A stretch of 64,000 nucleotides of DNA, taken from Halobacillus sp. Marseille-Q1614. Its GTDB lineage: Bacteria > Bacillota > Bacilli > Bacillales > Halobacillaceae. Positions 1 to 8,553 of the stretch are shown in pieces. The DNA lies in the NCBI RefSeq assembly GCF_902809865.1, contig NZ_CADDWH010000001.1:2666001-2730000 (forward strand). Direction: 5' to 3'. The notes under the pieces were generated by a model. That model searched no databases, was not told the DNA's origin, and worked only from the letters and a program-made list of their open reading frames with translations. Within the stretch, counting starts at the first letter, position 1. The number at the start of each line of letters is the position of its first letter. Both the position numbers and the translations under genes were made by a program.

Positions 1-237
1 AAAGAGAACTTCGTCAAAATAATGGTTTATCATGAAATTGGCTATTTTTTAACGTTTAGGAAACACAGCCATGACTTAAGGACGCTTATGTATGGAGAAG
101 ACAAAGAAGTAGAAGCACTTAAATCTAAAATTGAAGATAACGCCTGGGAATACGGGAGAACGTTAGTGCCTGAGGATCTACTGGATTTATATGATCGAGT
201 ACGCGAACAGGATAAGATGCTGATAAAAGGATTATAA
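1..237 (+). CDS. Small hypothetical protein, possibly a partial metallopeptidase-like protein
   Basis: The frame is open to the window edge. The first ATG is at 22, but seven codons before it are also open, so the gene may begin outside the window. The visible part is about 78 residues with no signal peptide or membrane segment. It carries HEIGYFLTFRKH, which resembles the HEIGH zinc motif of small metallopeptidases but has Tyr where the second His should be. The rest is charged and helical. A terminator follows the stop directly. I do not recognise the family with confidence; a catalytically dead or unrelated protein is equally possible. Confidence 0.55.
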   Translation, partial: KENFVKIMVYHEIGYFLTFRKHSHDLRTLMYGEDKEVEALKSKIEDNAWEYGRTLVPEDLLDLYDRVREQDKMLIKGL

Positions 238-271
238 AAGGGATCCCGCTAAATTGCGGAATCCTTTTTTT
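237..271. terminator. Bidirectional rho-independent terminator
   Basis: An AAAGGGAT-CCGC stem pairs with GCGG-ATCCTTT around an AAATT-type loop and is followed by a run of T. It sits between the convergent small gene at the left edge and the flavin oxidoreductase gene, and can serve both. Confidence 0.75.
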
Positions 272-274
272 CTA

Positions 275-1378
275 TTAATACAATTTCTTAAGTGATTCTT
301 TATCAAAAGGCAGCAAGTCGTTTTCACGGCCTTCACGCACTTTTCTAACCCACTCAGGATCCATCAATAATGAGCGGCCGATCGCGACGAGGTCAAACTC
401 CTCGTTATCCAGCTTTTCAATAAGTCCATCAAGGCTTGTGGTCTCAGCACCGCTGAAGCTTGTGAATTCTCCATTAAGACCAACAGAACCTACTGAAATG
501 ACAGGTTTTCCAGTCAGCTTCTTCGTCCATCCAGCCAGGTTCAGATCAGAGCCCTCAAACTCCGGCTCCCAGAAACGGCGGGGGGAACAGTGAAAAATAT
601 CGACGCCCGCCTCAACAAACGGCTGAAGGAATTGCTCGAGCTCTTCCGGCGTTTTTGTCAATTTAGCGTTATAATCGTTCATCTTCCATTGAGAGAAGCG
701 AAAGATAATTGGGAAATCAGGTCCGACTTCACGGCGGCACGCTTCAATCACCTCAACAGCAAACTGTGTTCTGCCGACGAGATCTCCTCCATAACGGTCC
801 GTGCGCTTATTGGTCTGCTCCCAGAAAAATTGATCAATGAGATAGCCATGCGCTCCGTGGAGCTCTATTCCGTCAAAACCCAGGTGTTTAGCATCAGCTG
901 CTGCCTGTGCGTAAGCATCCACCAGACCGACAACTTCTTCTTCAGTCAATGGTTCATTTATATCTTTGCCGCCTAGGCTTAACCCAGACGGACCGACAGG
1001 CAAGGCTTCTTCATTTGGAAGGTCTCCCTTTTTGCGGGTCATTCCCACATGCCAGAGCTGGGGCACAATTTTACCGCCGGCATCATGCACTTCTTTTACA
1101 ACATTCGCCCAGCCGTTTAAAGCATCTTCGCCATGAAAAAGTGGTATGCTGTCACCTGACACTGAGCTTGGGTGGTTAATGCCCGTTCCTTCGGTAACAA
1201 TTAAACCTACTCCGTTTTCGGCACGGCGGCGGTAATAGGCCGCTACGTCTTCTCCAGGCACACCATTTGGTGAAAATCCCCGCGTCATCGGCGCCATTAC
1301 GGTTCTATTAGATAAACTTAATTTTTCGCTATTAAATGTTTTAAACAAAGATTTAGTCGAAGTTTGTGTATTACTCAA
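275..1378 (-). CDS. NADH:flavin oxidoreductase, Old Yellow Enzyme family
   Basis: A 367-residue FMN-dependent ene-reductase of the Old Yellow Enzyme family, probably cytosolic. The TIM-barrel signatures are in order: an N-terminal NRTVMAPMTRGFSPNG strand, a VPQLWHVG region, then HGAHGYLIDQFFW with the substrate-binding His pair, and a C-terminal phosphate-binding segment ending in DLVAIGRSLLMDPEWV. Length is normal. The start is TTG with GAGGAGG seven bases upstream. It lies downstream of the FGE gene on the same strand with a 72-base gap, so it may be the last gene of the glycan locus or independent. The physiological substrate cannot be read from sequence; reduction of unsaturated carbonyl compounds is the family role. 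Confidence 0.85.
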   Translation of the reverse strand: MSNTQTSTKSLFKTFNSEKLSLSNRTVMAPMTRGFSPNGVPGEDVAAYYRRRAENGVGLIVTEGTGINHPSSVSGDSIPLFHGEDALNGWANVVKEVHDAGGKIVPQLWHVGMTRKKGDLPNEEALPVGPSGLSLGGKDINEPLTEEEVVGLVDAYAQAAADAKHLGFDGIELHGAHGYLIDQFFWEQTNKRTDRYGGDLVGRTQFAVEVIEACRREVGPDFPIIFRFSQWKMNDYNAKLTKTPEELEQFLQPFVEAGVDIFHCSPRRFWEPEFEGSDLNLAGWTKKLTGKPVISVGSVGLNGEFTSFSGAETTSLDGLIEKLDNEEFDLVAIGRSLLMDPEWVRKVREGRENDLLPFDKESLKKLY

Positions 1379-1450
1379 TATAGGTCCTCCTCTTTCTTAG
1401 GATGTATTAGAAATTATTGCAAATTACCTGAAGAAAGAAAAGAAATCTGT

Positions 1451-2401
1451 TTATATATCCGCCACACAGCGGAACCCCATATTTCCGGTTGAACTGTCCA
1501 TCGTATTGGAGCTGCGTGCTGCTACTCGATAGCGATTGCAATAGGAGCGATGGCATAGATAAGATCCTCCTCGCATTACTTTGGACGACTGGCTGTTTAA
1601 TCGTTTTGTATCAATTTTTCTTTCAGGTGTATTAGTAAACCAATCAGCACACCATTCCCAAACGTTACCTGCCATATGATAAAGCCCATAACCGTTTTGT
1701 GGAAAAGATTGAACAGGTGCTGTACCTAAATACCCATCCTCAAGTGTGTTTTCGCTTGGAAAATCTCCCTGCCAAATGTTACAGAAATGTTCTCCGTTTG
1801 GCATTAGTTCATCTCCCCATGGATATTTTTTCTGCTCAAGGCCTCCACGAGCGGCATATTCCCATTCCGCTTCAGTAGGCAGCCTTTTACCTGCCCATTC
1901 GCAAAAAGCTGCAGCATCATTCCATGATACGTGAATCACTGGGTGATCCAGCCGGTCGTCTACAGTCGAACGAGGACCTTCCGGCTGGTACCAATATGCT
2001 CCTTCAACTGCCAGCCACCACGGGGTATTAGGCAATTGCTGGACCTTTTGATTAGTGTTGGAAGAAATAAACTTGTAGAAAATAAACGACCAGCCAAACT
2101 GCTCGGCCTCAGTCTTATAGCCAGTGTCTTTTACAAATTCCCTAAAGTCCGCATTGCTTACTGTGTGAGCATCTATGTAAAACGGCTCAACTTTCACTCT
2201 TCGTACAGGGCCTTCTCCATCAAAAGGAAAACCTTCTTCGTTATTCGTTCCCATTAAGAATTCTCCCCCAGGCAAGTAAACCATTCTTTCTTTAAATCTA
2301 ATATTCTTTTCTGCAGACTTAACCTTTTCAGCTGGGCTTACTTTTTTTCTATTATGAAGATCGGATCTGCTGGCTTGGCAGCAAGCACGTTTTTCCATCA
2401 T
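1451..2401 (-). CDS. Formylglycine-generating enzyme (sulfatase-modifying factor)
   Basis: A 316-residue protein of the SUMF1/FGE family. These copper enzymes oxidise the cysteine of a C-X-P-X-R sulfatase motif to formylglycine using oxygen. The FGE-sulfatase domain spans about residues 38-316: MVYLPGGEFLMGTN at the start, then HPVIHVSWNDAAAFCEWAGK, RLPTEAEWEYAARGG and AGNVWEWCADWF. The catalytic pair is visible as GGSYLCHRSYCNRYR, with Cys283 and Cys288 in the spacing of active aerobic FGEs, so this is not just a fold relative. There is no signal peptide, so it acts in the cytoplasm. Its client is almost certainly the Cys-type sulfatase at 4584-6047 of the same locus. GGGGAGG precedes two adjacent ATG codons; either may be used. 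Confidence 0.9.
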   Translation of the reverse strand: MMEKRACCQASRSDLHNRKKVSPAEKVKSAEKNIRFKERMVYLPGGEFLMGTNNEEGFPFDGEGPVRRVKVEPFYIDAHTVSNADFREFVKDTGYKTEAEQFGWSFIFYKFISSNTNQKVQQLPNTPWWLAVEGAYWYQPEGPRSTVDDRLDHPVIHVSWNDAAAFCEWAGKRLPTEAEWEYAARGGLEQKKYPWGDELMPNGEHFCNIWQGDFPSENTLEDGYLGTAPVQSFPQNGYGLYHMAGNVWEWCADWFTNTPERKIDTKRLNSQSSKVMRGGSYLCHRSYCNRYRVAARSSNTMDSSTGNMGFRCVADI

Positions 2402-2415
2402 GATAGCCTCCCCTT

Positions 2416-3219
2416 CTATAAGCTTTTTACTGCTACCGTAGTCATTAGTGGGTAATGATCTGACGGGTAACTGCCTTTAATAGAACTTCTATCAATCTTT
2501 GTATTTATAATCTCAAATTCTTTCGTACAGAAAATATAATCAATTGGCTCTCCTGCCGTACCCCCCTCAAATTTATGAAATGTGCGCCCTGGCTGTCTGT
2601 CAATCCCTTTGTATGCGTCCTTCAAGTCAACTGTTAATCCATTCAGTGATAAGATCCCGCGTAAAAACTTAATAACTTTATCACTTGGTTTGCTATTTAA
2701 GTCTCCAATTAATAGGGCCGGTATTTTGTTATTTAAATAATGGCTGCTAAGTTTCTCCCCAATCAATGATATGCCATTCTCTCTTGCTAATGAGCTTACA
2801 TGATCAAGGTGAGTGTTATAAACCACAAATTCCTTAAAAGACTCCTGTTTAAAGCGAAAGTGTCCCCATGTACATATTCTGGGAAAATCACTTTTCCAGC
2901 TAATACTGCCCGGCACATTGGGTTGTTCTGACAGCCAAAACTGGCCCCATTTTACACAATCGAGTTGTTTAACGTTATAAAAAACGGGGCAGAATTCATC
3001 GGCCATTCCCCCTTTTCTTCCTTCCCCAAACCACTGGTAATCAGGCAGGTCTGCTTCTAAATCTCTTATCATGTGTATCAAAGCTTCCTGGGCTCCGAAA
3101 ACGAGAGGCTGATGCGCATGTATGATTTCTGATACTTTTCCCGCTCTATTCTGCCAGGAATTCTCTCCATCCTGAGGAAGATCCACCCTTAAATTGAATG
3201 TGCCAATTACAAAATTCAT
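2416..3219 (-). CDS. Endonuclease/exonuclease/phosphatase-family hydrolase
   Basis: A 267-residue protein of the EEP superfamily, the DNase I-like four-layer sandwich that cleaves phosphodiesters. Visible motifs are NFVIGTFNLRVD at the start, GAQEALIHMI with the metal-binding Glu, YNTHLDHVS, GDLNSKPSD and a C-terminal SDHYPLM catalytic dyad. It has no signal peptide. It lies between the glycoamylase-fold gene and FGE, 14 bases upstream of FGE on the same strand. Similar proteins often sit in carbohydrate loci, and a phosphodiesterase acting on a substituted glycan or sugar phosphate is conceivable, but the substrate is unknown. A terminator-like hairpin separates it from the upstream gene, so it and FGE may be expressed at a lower level. 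Confidence 0.8.
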   Translation of the reverse strand: MNFVIGTFNLRVDLPQDGENSWQNRAGKVSEIIHAHQPLVFGAQEALIHMIRDLEADLPDYQWFGEGRKGGMADEFCPVFYNVKQLDCVKWGQFWLSEQPNVPGSISWKSDFPRICTWGHFRFKQESFKEFVVYNTHLDHVSSLARENGISLIGEKLSSHYLNNKIPALLIGDLNSKPSDKVIKFLRGILSLNGLTVDLKDAYKGIDRQPGRTFHKFEGGTAGEPIDYIFCTKEFEIINTKIDRSSIKGSYPSDHYPLMTTVAVKSL

Positions 3220-3247
3220 ATTTCACACCTTCTTTCTGTAATGATTA

Positions 3248-3279
3248 AAAGGACCAACTATTCAAGTAGTTGATCCTTT
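3248..3279 (-). terminator. Terminator or attenuator hairpin between the glycosidase and EEP genes
   Basis: Thirteen-base arms (AAAGGACCAACTA at 3248-3260 and TAGTTGATCCTTT at 3267-3279 on the plus strand, one mismatch) form a hairpin that ends in TTTT on the minus strand. It probably ends or attenuates the transcript coming from the sulfatase and glycosidase genes. Confidence 0.6.
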
Positions 3280-3286
3280 CAATCTT

Positions 3287-4564
3287 TTATCGTACAAGGC
3301 GGTCTGTAAAAAAGGACATGCCGCGTTTATAAGCGGTCAATCCGTAAAGCATTGAGCTCCAGTCAATTAAAGTAACCTTAGTTGGATACCATCGGTTCGG
3401 CAGTTCTAAATGCCACCATGAGTAACGATGCAATCCATATCGATAAGCAGCCTTAAGCTTTCTTTCATCTTCTTTATCCTTACTATTTTCATAGGTATCA
3501 AATGGAAGATGAAGGTGATACAAAGCGTATAAATCATAGATACCAGAAGGGTTAACAGGTAAAAATCCGGCCACAATATAGGCCGAGGCTATATCCCCCG
3601 GGGAATTGTTAATTTGGTCCGCATGGTAACCCCCGTGCAGCCCATCATTTGGGCCAGCTCCATACCCCCACACATAAGAAGGGACATCCTCAAGTTCTTT
3701 CCATTTTAACTGATCGGCCAAGCAGGCATTTTTATAAAATTCCCGGTATACTGGGCTTTCGGCATATTCAGGCACAAGATAAAAGGGAAATTGGTGAACA
3801 AATGAAGATAGAAATGATTCTTGACCATGTTTTCCATTGGTATCGGTAAGTACGGGAATATCCCGGTAGTGGACTTGGGGTAATTCTTCCATCTTCTTTT
3901 CCGAAAAGTTTTGGTGCCACAAGTCTTGAATCTCTTCATTTTCCGGTTGTCCCAGCAGGGCCAGGCGGGCAACTAATACATATTCATTATAGGCGGGAAG
4001 CGGCATAACTCCTTCTCCATCTTTTACGACCATATTAATCGAGCCGTTGTCTTTATCAGCTGCAACGACATTCCAGTCAATCTCTCGTAACAGCTCATAG
4101 GCGTTGTCTTTTATCCGAGGATAAGTTTCTCTAAAATGCTGACCTGCAAATAGAGCACCGGCTACCAATAAGGAAGTATCAATCGTCGATATTTCAGATT
4201 GTAAGTTTTTTCCTGTTTTCATATCGACAAAGTGAGCAAAAAAGCCGGTTGTTTCATCACGTGCCGGCTGGCACCTTTCATTTTTACCGAGGACCGTATT
4301 TAAGGTAACCATTACCTTCTCTGCTGCATCCGTCTCCCAGCCTTCCATATCAGCTGTACAAAGACCGATCAGCCCCACTCCAGTAGCTGCAATGGAACAT
4401 TTTTGTTCTGGATTTTCCTCGAAGGTCTTGTAGCTATCTGCATATAAACCAGTCTCGGGATGACGAGACGCATCCAGCAAACGATAGGAAGCTTCATACT
4501 GACGATCAAAAAAATCCTTGATATGAATGGGTAATTTATTATAGAGCTCTGTTGTTTGAAGCAA
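3287..4564 (-). CDS. Glycoamylase-fold glycoside hydrolase (GH144-like), cytoplasmic
   Basis: I place the start at TTG 4564, giving 425 residues. It lies 20 bases after the sulfatase stop and has AAGGGAGAG six bases upstream, whereas longer starts would run into the sulfatase gene. The protein looks like an alpha/alpha-barrel of the glycoamylase-like family (Pfam PF10091), which includes GH144 endo-beta-1,2-glucanases. Visible landmarks are the SEISTIDTSLLVAGALFAGQ helix, a VWGYGAGPNDGLHGGYH loop, and GDIASAYIVAGFLPVNP near the end, as in that family. It has no signal peptide, so it would act on imported oligosaccharides. The beta-1,2-glucan reading fits the GH94 gene of this locus but is an inference; exact specificity is open. 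Confidence 0.65.
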   Translation of the reverse strand: MLQTTELYNKLPIHIKDFFDRQYEASYRLLDASRHPETGLYADSYKTFEENPEQKCSIAATGVGLIGLCTADMEGWETDAAEKVMVTLNTVLGKNERCQPARDETTGFFAHFVDMKTGKNLQSEISTIDTSLLVAGALFAGQHFRETYPRIKDNAYELLREIDWNVVAADKDNGSINMVVKDGEGVMPLPAYNEYVLVARLALLGQPENEEIQDLWHQNFSEKKMEELPQVHYRDIPVLTDTNGKHGQESFLSSFVHQFPFYLVPEYAESPVYREFYKNACLADQLKWKELEDVPSYVWGYGAGPNDGLHGGYHADQINNSPGDIASAYIVAGFLPVNPSGIYDLYALYHLHLPFDTYENSKDKEDERKLKAAYRYGLHRYSWWHLELPNRWYPTKVTLIDWSSMLYGLTAYKRGMSFFTDRLVR

Positions 4565-4583
4565 AAAAAACTCTCCCTTACCG

Positions 4584-6047
4584 TTATTGATTATAAATCT
4601 TGTGAAATTTTTGATGACGTGCTTCCAAGCGGTCGGCGGCTTCATTCCGCCCTCCCCTGCGGAGTTTTTCGGCATAGCCCTGATAATCCCCTCTTGTATG
4701 AAATGGGCCGCCTTCCTGAATTACATTCCACATTGGATCGGTAGGAGAATCAGAAGATACCATCTGCTCAGCAACCCACTCGTCTAACAACCTGAGTCCT
4801 TTTCCGACGACCTCCGGTTTTTCGTTTACTAGATTCGTCGTTTCATGAGGGTCTCTTTCAATATCAAATAACATCAAGTCAGGGAAATCCTTCAGCCCAT
4901 CGTGATACGTTCTGATTAACATCCAGTTATCAAAACGAACCCCACGCTGACAGCTCCAAGCTGCCTGGCTTACCACTAGATACGGACGGCCGCATTCTTC
5001 TCCCTTTGTAACTGCAGGCAGAAAACTAGTTCCATCCCAGCGCTCCCTCTGTTCACCTCCAACTAATTCTGTTAAAGTCGGTCCAAGATCAATTTGATAA
5101 TGAAAATCTTCATCAACGTATCCTTTTTTTAAATCCGGCCCTGACATGATCAGCGGGATTCGGCTTGTAATATGATCAGCGGTCTGGTGATCGCCATACA
5201 CATTCAGTTCCCCCTGATTCTCGCCATGATCCGCCGATATGATAATTGTTGTCTCTTCCAGCATTCCTTCTTCTCTTAATGCTTCAAGAAGTAATCCGAT
5301 GTGGTCATCTACATGTCTTATAGCCGTATCATACCCATCGATCCATCTCTTAAAATCTTCTACAGAAGCTATTTCCTGCGGCAAATTAGGCCACTGGTTT
5401 CTTTCCGGTATTTCTCTTGCACTCATCGGCCCGTAACTTTCCCGATGCTGTGCTATGATTTCATCTGTCAGCCATTGTGGAGCTGGATCATCTTCAAATG
5501 GATTGCCATAATCCTCAGGCGTTCGGTAAGGAGTATGAGGATCCCAAAAATTAAGGTATAGAAACCAATCTTCTTTCTCCGTACCTCGTCCTTTAATCCA
5601 ACGTAAGGCTTCTGCTGAAACGTCGCCTGCTGTTTCTCCAGCATGCTTGCCAGTATCATGCATTTCGAGAAACCCTTCTAATACGTTCCATTTTGCGTGC
5701 CGGCCAGGGAAGGGACTGATCATAGCCGTATGATGACCTTTAAAACGAAGCTCTTCTACCCATGCTTGATATAGACTATGGTGATGATTGAATGGCCGGT
5801 CTGCCCCGATTGGCCGTACATCCGCATCTAACCCCCCATGGTTAATCGACCCGGTGTGGATGCCGAACCTGGAGTTAAATAAGGCATTCCTTGATGGAGC
5901 ACACGGTGCGTCAGAAGCATAATAATTTGTAAACTTTACACCTTTTTCAGCAATACTGTCTATGTTAGGGGACGTATGGCGATGGTATCCGTAAGTTCCA
6001 AGGTGATCAGGACGTAAGGAATCAATATCAATATAAAGGATTTTCAT
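4584..6047 (-). CDS. Cysteine-type sulfatase (arylsulfatase/alkaline phosphatase fold)
   Basis: A 487-residue formylglycine-dependent sulfatase that removes sulfate esters, here presumably from a sugar. The N terminus has IDIDSLRPDHLGTYGY with metal-binding Asp7 and Asp9. The maturation motif is C-A-P-S-R at Cys49-Arg53, the C-X-P-X-R form read by FGE. Further on, ADHGENQGELNVYGDH carries the Asp-His metal ligands and FDIERDPHETTNL is the usual C-terminal strand motif. No signal peptide is visible, so desulfation would be intracellular, matching a cytoplasmic FGE. It lies 27 bases after the GH35 gene and 20 bases before the glycosidase gene, apparently one transcript. The class fits sugar sulfatases of the S1 family; the exact substrate is not readable. 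Confidence 0.9.
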   Translation of the reverse strand: MKILYIDIDSLRPDHLGTYGYHRHTSPNIDSIAEKGVKFTNYYASDAPCAPSRNALFNSRFGIHTGSINHGGLDADVRPIGADRPFNHHHSLYQAWVEELRFKGHHTAMISPFPGRHAKWNVLEGFLEMHDTGKHAGETAGDVSAEALRWIKGRGTEKEDWFLYLNFWDPHTPYRTPEDYGNPFEDDPAPQWLTDEIIAQHRESYGPMSAREIPERNQWPNLPQEIASVEDFKRWIDGYDTAIRHVDDHIGLLLEALREEGMLEETTIIISADHGENQGELNVYGDHQTADHITSRIPLIMSGPDLKKGYVDEDFHYQIDLGPTLTELVGGEQRERWDGTSFLPAVTKGEECGRPYLVVSQAAWSCQRGVRFDNWMLIRTYHDGLKDFPDLMLFDIERDPHETTNLVNEKPEVVGKGLRLLDEWVAEQMVSSDSPTDPMWNVIQEGGPFHTRGDYQGYAEKLRRGGRNEAADRLEARHQKFHKIYNQ

Positions 6048-6074
6048 TTAGATCTTCCTTTCTTTATTTAACAG

Positions 6075-8489
6075 TTATTGAAAGTTTACAGTTAATTGAT
6101 CGTCTACTTTTGCGTGTTTTCTTGACAGCAAATAAGTCACATCCCCACTTTGCTGGACAATATAACTATCATTTGGAATTACTTTACGGTCTGTCCTTAA
6201 CGCGATAACATCTTCTGGTTGAGTTAGGCGGAAATCAATGGCATCTGTATGAACATTAATGACCTCTGCAGTAGAATATTGAATTTTTACATCTCCAAAA
6301 ACTATATTAATGGGAAGCATTAATCCTTCTTTCGATTGCAGCTCAAGCTTCCTGCCTTCTAATAGTTTTTTTCCATTTTCATAGATGTGCATCTCTTTAT
6401 CAAAGCCGTCCAAATTAAGAATGTGAATAAATCTTTCTTCCTGTTTTGAAGCGGTGGAAGTCATAAAGACGCCGTGATATTTACTATCATTGGTCAATCC
6501 CGCCTTAGCGCCCAGCTTCTCTAATGCCTGTTCAAATAGGTTGATGTCGCAAGGATAAGGTGCCGCTATTACGATAGCTCTTCCTTTCCCCACTTTAGTA
6601 TCAAAGCCGCAGGGTTCATCTGTTCCATATACTTTAAAGATAGGGTCCCCTTGCTGGAACATTTCAAAGACTTGAGCTTTATGCACACGGGTTTCCGCTC
6701 GTCCTTCAGCCCACCTGTCTCCATATACGGATAAATCAAAGTCCTGATCTGCAAGCCGCATTCCAGCTGCCTGCACTCCCATAGAATTTGCCAGAAGATC
6801 ACAAGGATGACCTTCCATATCGTAGGCAGGCAGCTCTCCATATAAAAGCACACTGCCTCCATTTGTTAAGTAAACGACTAATTTTTCTTGAATATCCTCG
6901 GCCATATAAAGGGCTGATGGGACAGCTAAAACAGGGGTCTTTACTGGATCAAGAGGCTTGTTCTGAATATCAACAGAACCATATCTATAGCCAGCCAGAA
7001 GCATGGCCCGAGCCATGTTTTCCCACGATGCAGTTGAACGGTTAGCCTCTAGATTTTGATAAATCTCTCTCATCTTACTGCTGCCTGGATAGCAGGACTC
7101 CGTCATATAGTAATCAGGTATAAAAGCAAAAGAGACGTTATCTCTTTCTTCTTCCATGACCGCCAGCTTATCGGAAACAGCCATTAAAGTTTTAATGGAG
7201 CGTGCCATTCTCAAAAACGTATAATTCAACTCACCTTCTGGACTGATAGGGGCCGCAAAACCGTGCCGCTCGCCGGTGGAAGCAATTCTATCATTACCAT
7301 CACCGCGTCTTTCACTTAGACGATAATTTCTACCACCTGTCATTAAATAATAATTAATGAGACGATTTCCTTGGGCGATACACATTCTTGCTTTAAAATC
7401 AGCTGCTGAAGGATCCAAACGACCACTGAAATTATTGCCAAAATTTCCATCCCCACAATTAAATTCCACCGAGGTCAACGGCTGATCCGGGAGGTGAACA
7501 GCATCCATAAAGCCATTTATTAAGTAGAGATCCTGAAAGGACTGCATATCTAAATCTCCAAAATAAATATCCGATCCTGATAAATAGCCGGGTGCTTGGG
7601 TGTATGATTCATACAACTGGCTGATCCCGATTGGGTACGTAAAGCCTCGTCCGCCGCCTGTCCCATGAATATTTACAATAAAAGGCACGTCTTTCACACC
7701 GAATTCTTCCGCATATTGCCTTAATTCAGCGATGTATTTAGCAAATCGGGCTCGCATATAATAACCAAGATCCCAGTGAAGTTTTGTAACATAACTTTCT
7801 TTTGGAGAACGGATGGATTTATGACATTCGGAGGAATGATCCAGTGCAAATGGATAACGTTCCATTAATGACATTTTGTCATAGCGGTCTTTTAACCAGA
7901 CCACGAAATCTTGAAGCACATTGTCTGTTAAGTCAGGGCAATTACTTACCCAGGAAAGCATCCCCACTTCATTATCAAGCTGTATTCCTAGAATGTTCCC
8001 GCCGTTAGTTTGCAGTCTGGGTACTGTTATATCCATGACAGCTGCATACCATTTCTTTGTTTCTTTTAAAAATTCAGGGGCCATATAATCGAGTGTTTTG
8101 GCGAGCGTTTTCTTACCGTCCCATGTAATCGGGATTATTTCAGGGTGCTTTTCAATCACCCAGTAAGGAATTCCTTCATTTTTCATCTCCGCCATAATAA
8201 ATGGACCGGGACGCAAGAAAAAGTAAAGGCCATTTTCTGCACAAAGATCGATAAACCCTGCTAAATCCAGCTCAGGTCTTGTCTTCCCCTCTAAATCAAT
8301 GTTATTTTCCACTTCTTCATGACAAAGCCATGGTACATAGGACGCCACAGCATTACACCCTGCATCTTTCAGCTTATCAATGCGATCCTGCCATTCCGAT
8401 CGATTAAGACGAAAATAATGGATTTCACCACACATAATGATTTGTGGTTTCCCGTCAATGATAATCTGCTTGTTCACGATCTCGATCAT
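6075..8489 (-). CDS. GH35-family beta-galactosidase-like glycosidase (first copy)
   Basis: An 804-residue cytoplasmic glycosidase. The N-terminal TIM barrel has the GH35 pattern: ICMGEIHYFR-like opening (IIMCGEIHYFRLNR at about 18-30), SYVPWLCHE, FLRPGPFIMAE, and the acid/base Glu174 in QLDNEVGM. The likely nucleophile is Glu342 in VEFNCGDG. After about residue 400 come a Rossmann-like beta-galactosidase middle domain and a beta-rich tail with LMLPINI. Family members remove beta-linked galactose or related residues; the unusual DNE in place of the usual ENE and the divergent nucleophile loop suggest a less common linkage. It follows the GH94 gene by 65 bases and precedes the sulfatase. A second copy with Glu at the same position is at 24361-26700. 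Confidence 0.8.
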   Translation of the reverse strand: MIEIVNKQIIIDGKPQIIMCGEIHYFRLNRSEWQDRIDKLKDAGCNAVASYVPWLCHEEVENNIDLEGKTRPELDLAGFIDLCAENGLYFFLRPGPFIMAEMKNEGIPYWVIEKHPEIIPITWDGKKTLAKTLDYMAPEFLKETKKWYAAVMDITVPRLQTNGGNILGIQLDNEVGMLSWVSNCPDLTDNVLQDFVVWLKDRYDKMSLMERYPFALDHSSECHKSIRSPKESYVTKLHWDLGYYMRARFAKYIAELRQYAEEFGVKDVPFIVNIHGTGGGRGFTYPIGISQLYESYTQAPGYLSGSDIYFGDLDMQSFQDLYLINGFMDAVHLPDQPLTSVEFNCGDGNFGNNFSGRLDPSAADFKARMCIAQGNRLINYYLMTGGRNYRLSERRGDGNDRIASTGERHGFAAPISPEGELNYTFLRMARSIKTLMAVSDKLAVMEEERDNVSFAFIPDYYMTESCYPGSSKMREIYQNLEANRSTASWENMARAMLLAGYRYGSVDIQNKPLDPVKTPVLAVPSALYMAEDIQEKLVVYLTNGGSVLLYGELPAYDMEGHPCDLLANSMGVQAAGMRLADQDFDLSVYGDRWAEGRAETRVHKAQVFEMFQQGDPIFKVYGTDEPCGFDTKVGKGRAIVIAAPYPCDINLFEQALEKLGAKAGLTNDSKYHGVFMTSTASKQEERFIHILNLDGFDKEMHIYENGKKLLEGRKLELQSKEGLMLPINIVFGDVKIQYSTAEVINVHTDAIDFRLTQPEDVIALRTDRKVIPNDSYIVQQSGDVTYLLSRKHAKVDDQLTVNFQ

Positions 8490-8553
8490 TTGCTGCTCTC
8501 CTTTTTTTAAATAGGGCCGCCCCCTACAAAGAGTCAGGGGATGGTCCTAGTAA

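Noticed and set aside
590-1179. Two overlapping plus-strand open frames opposite the flavin oxidoreductase gene
   Set aside because: They are shadows of a clear Old Yellow Enzyme gene and have no motif or ribosome site.
3287-4675. Longer start for the glycoamylase-fold gene, overlapping the sulfatase by 92 bases
   Set aside because: TTG 4564 has an ideal ribosome site just after the sulfatase stop, and the extra residues lie inside the sulfatase coding region.
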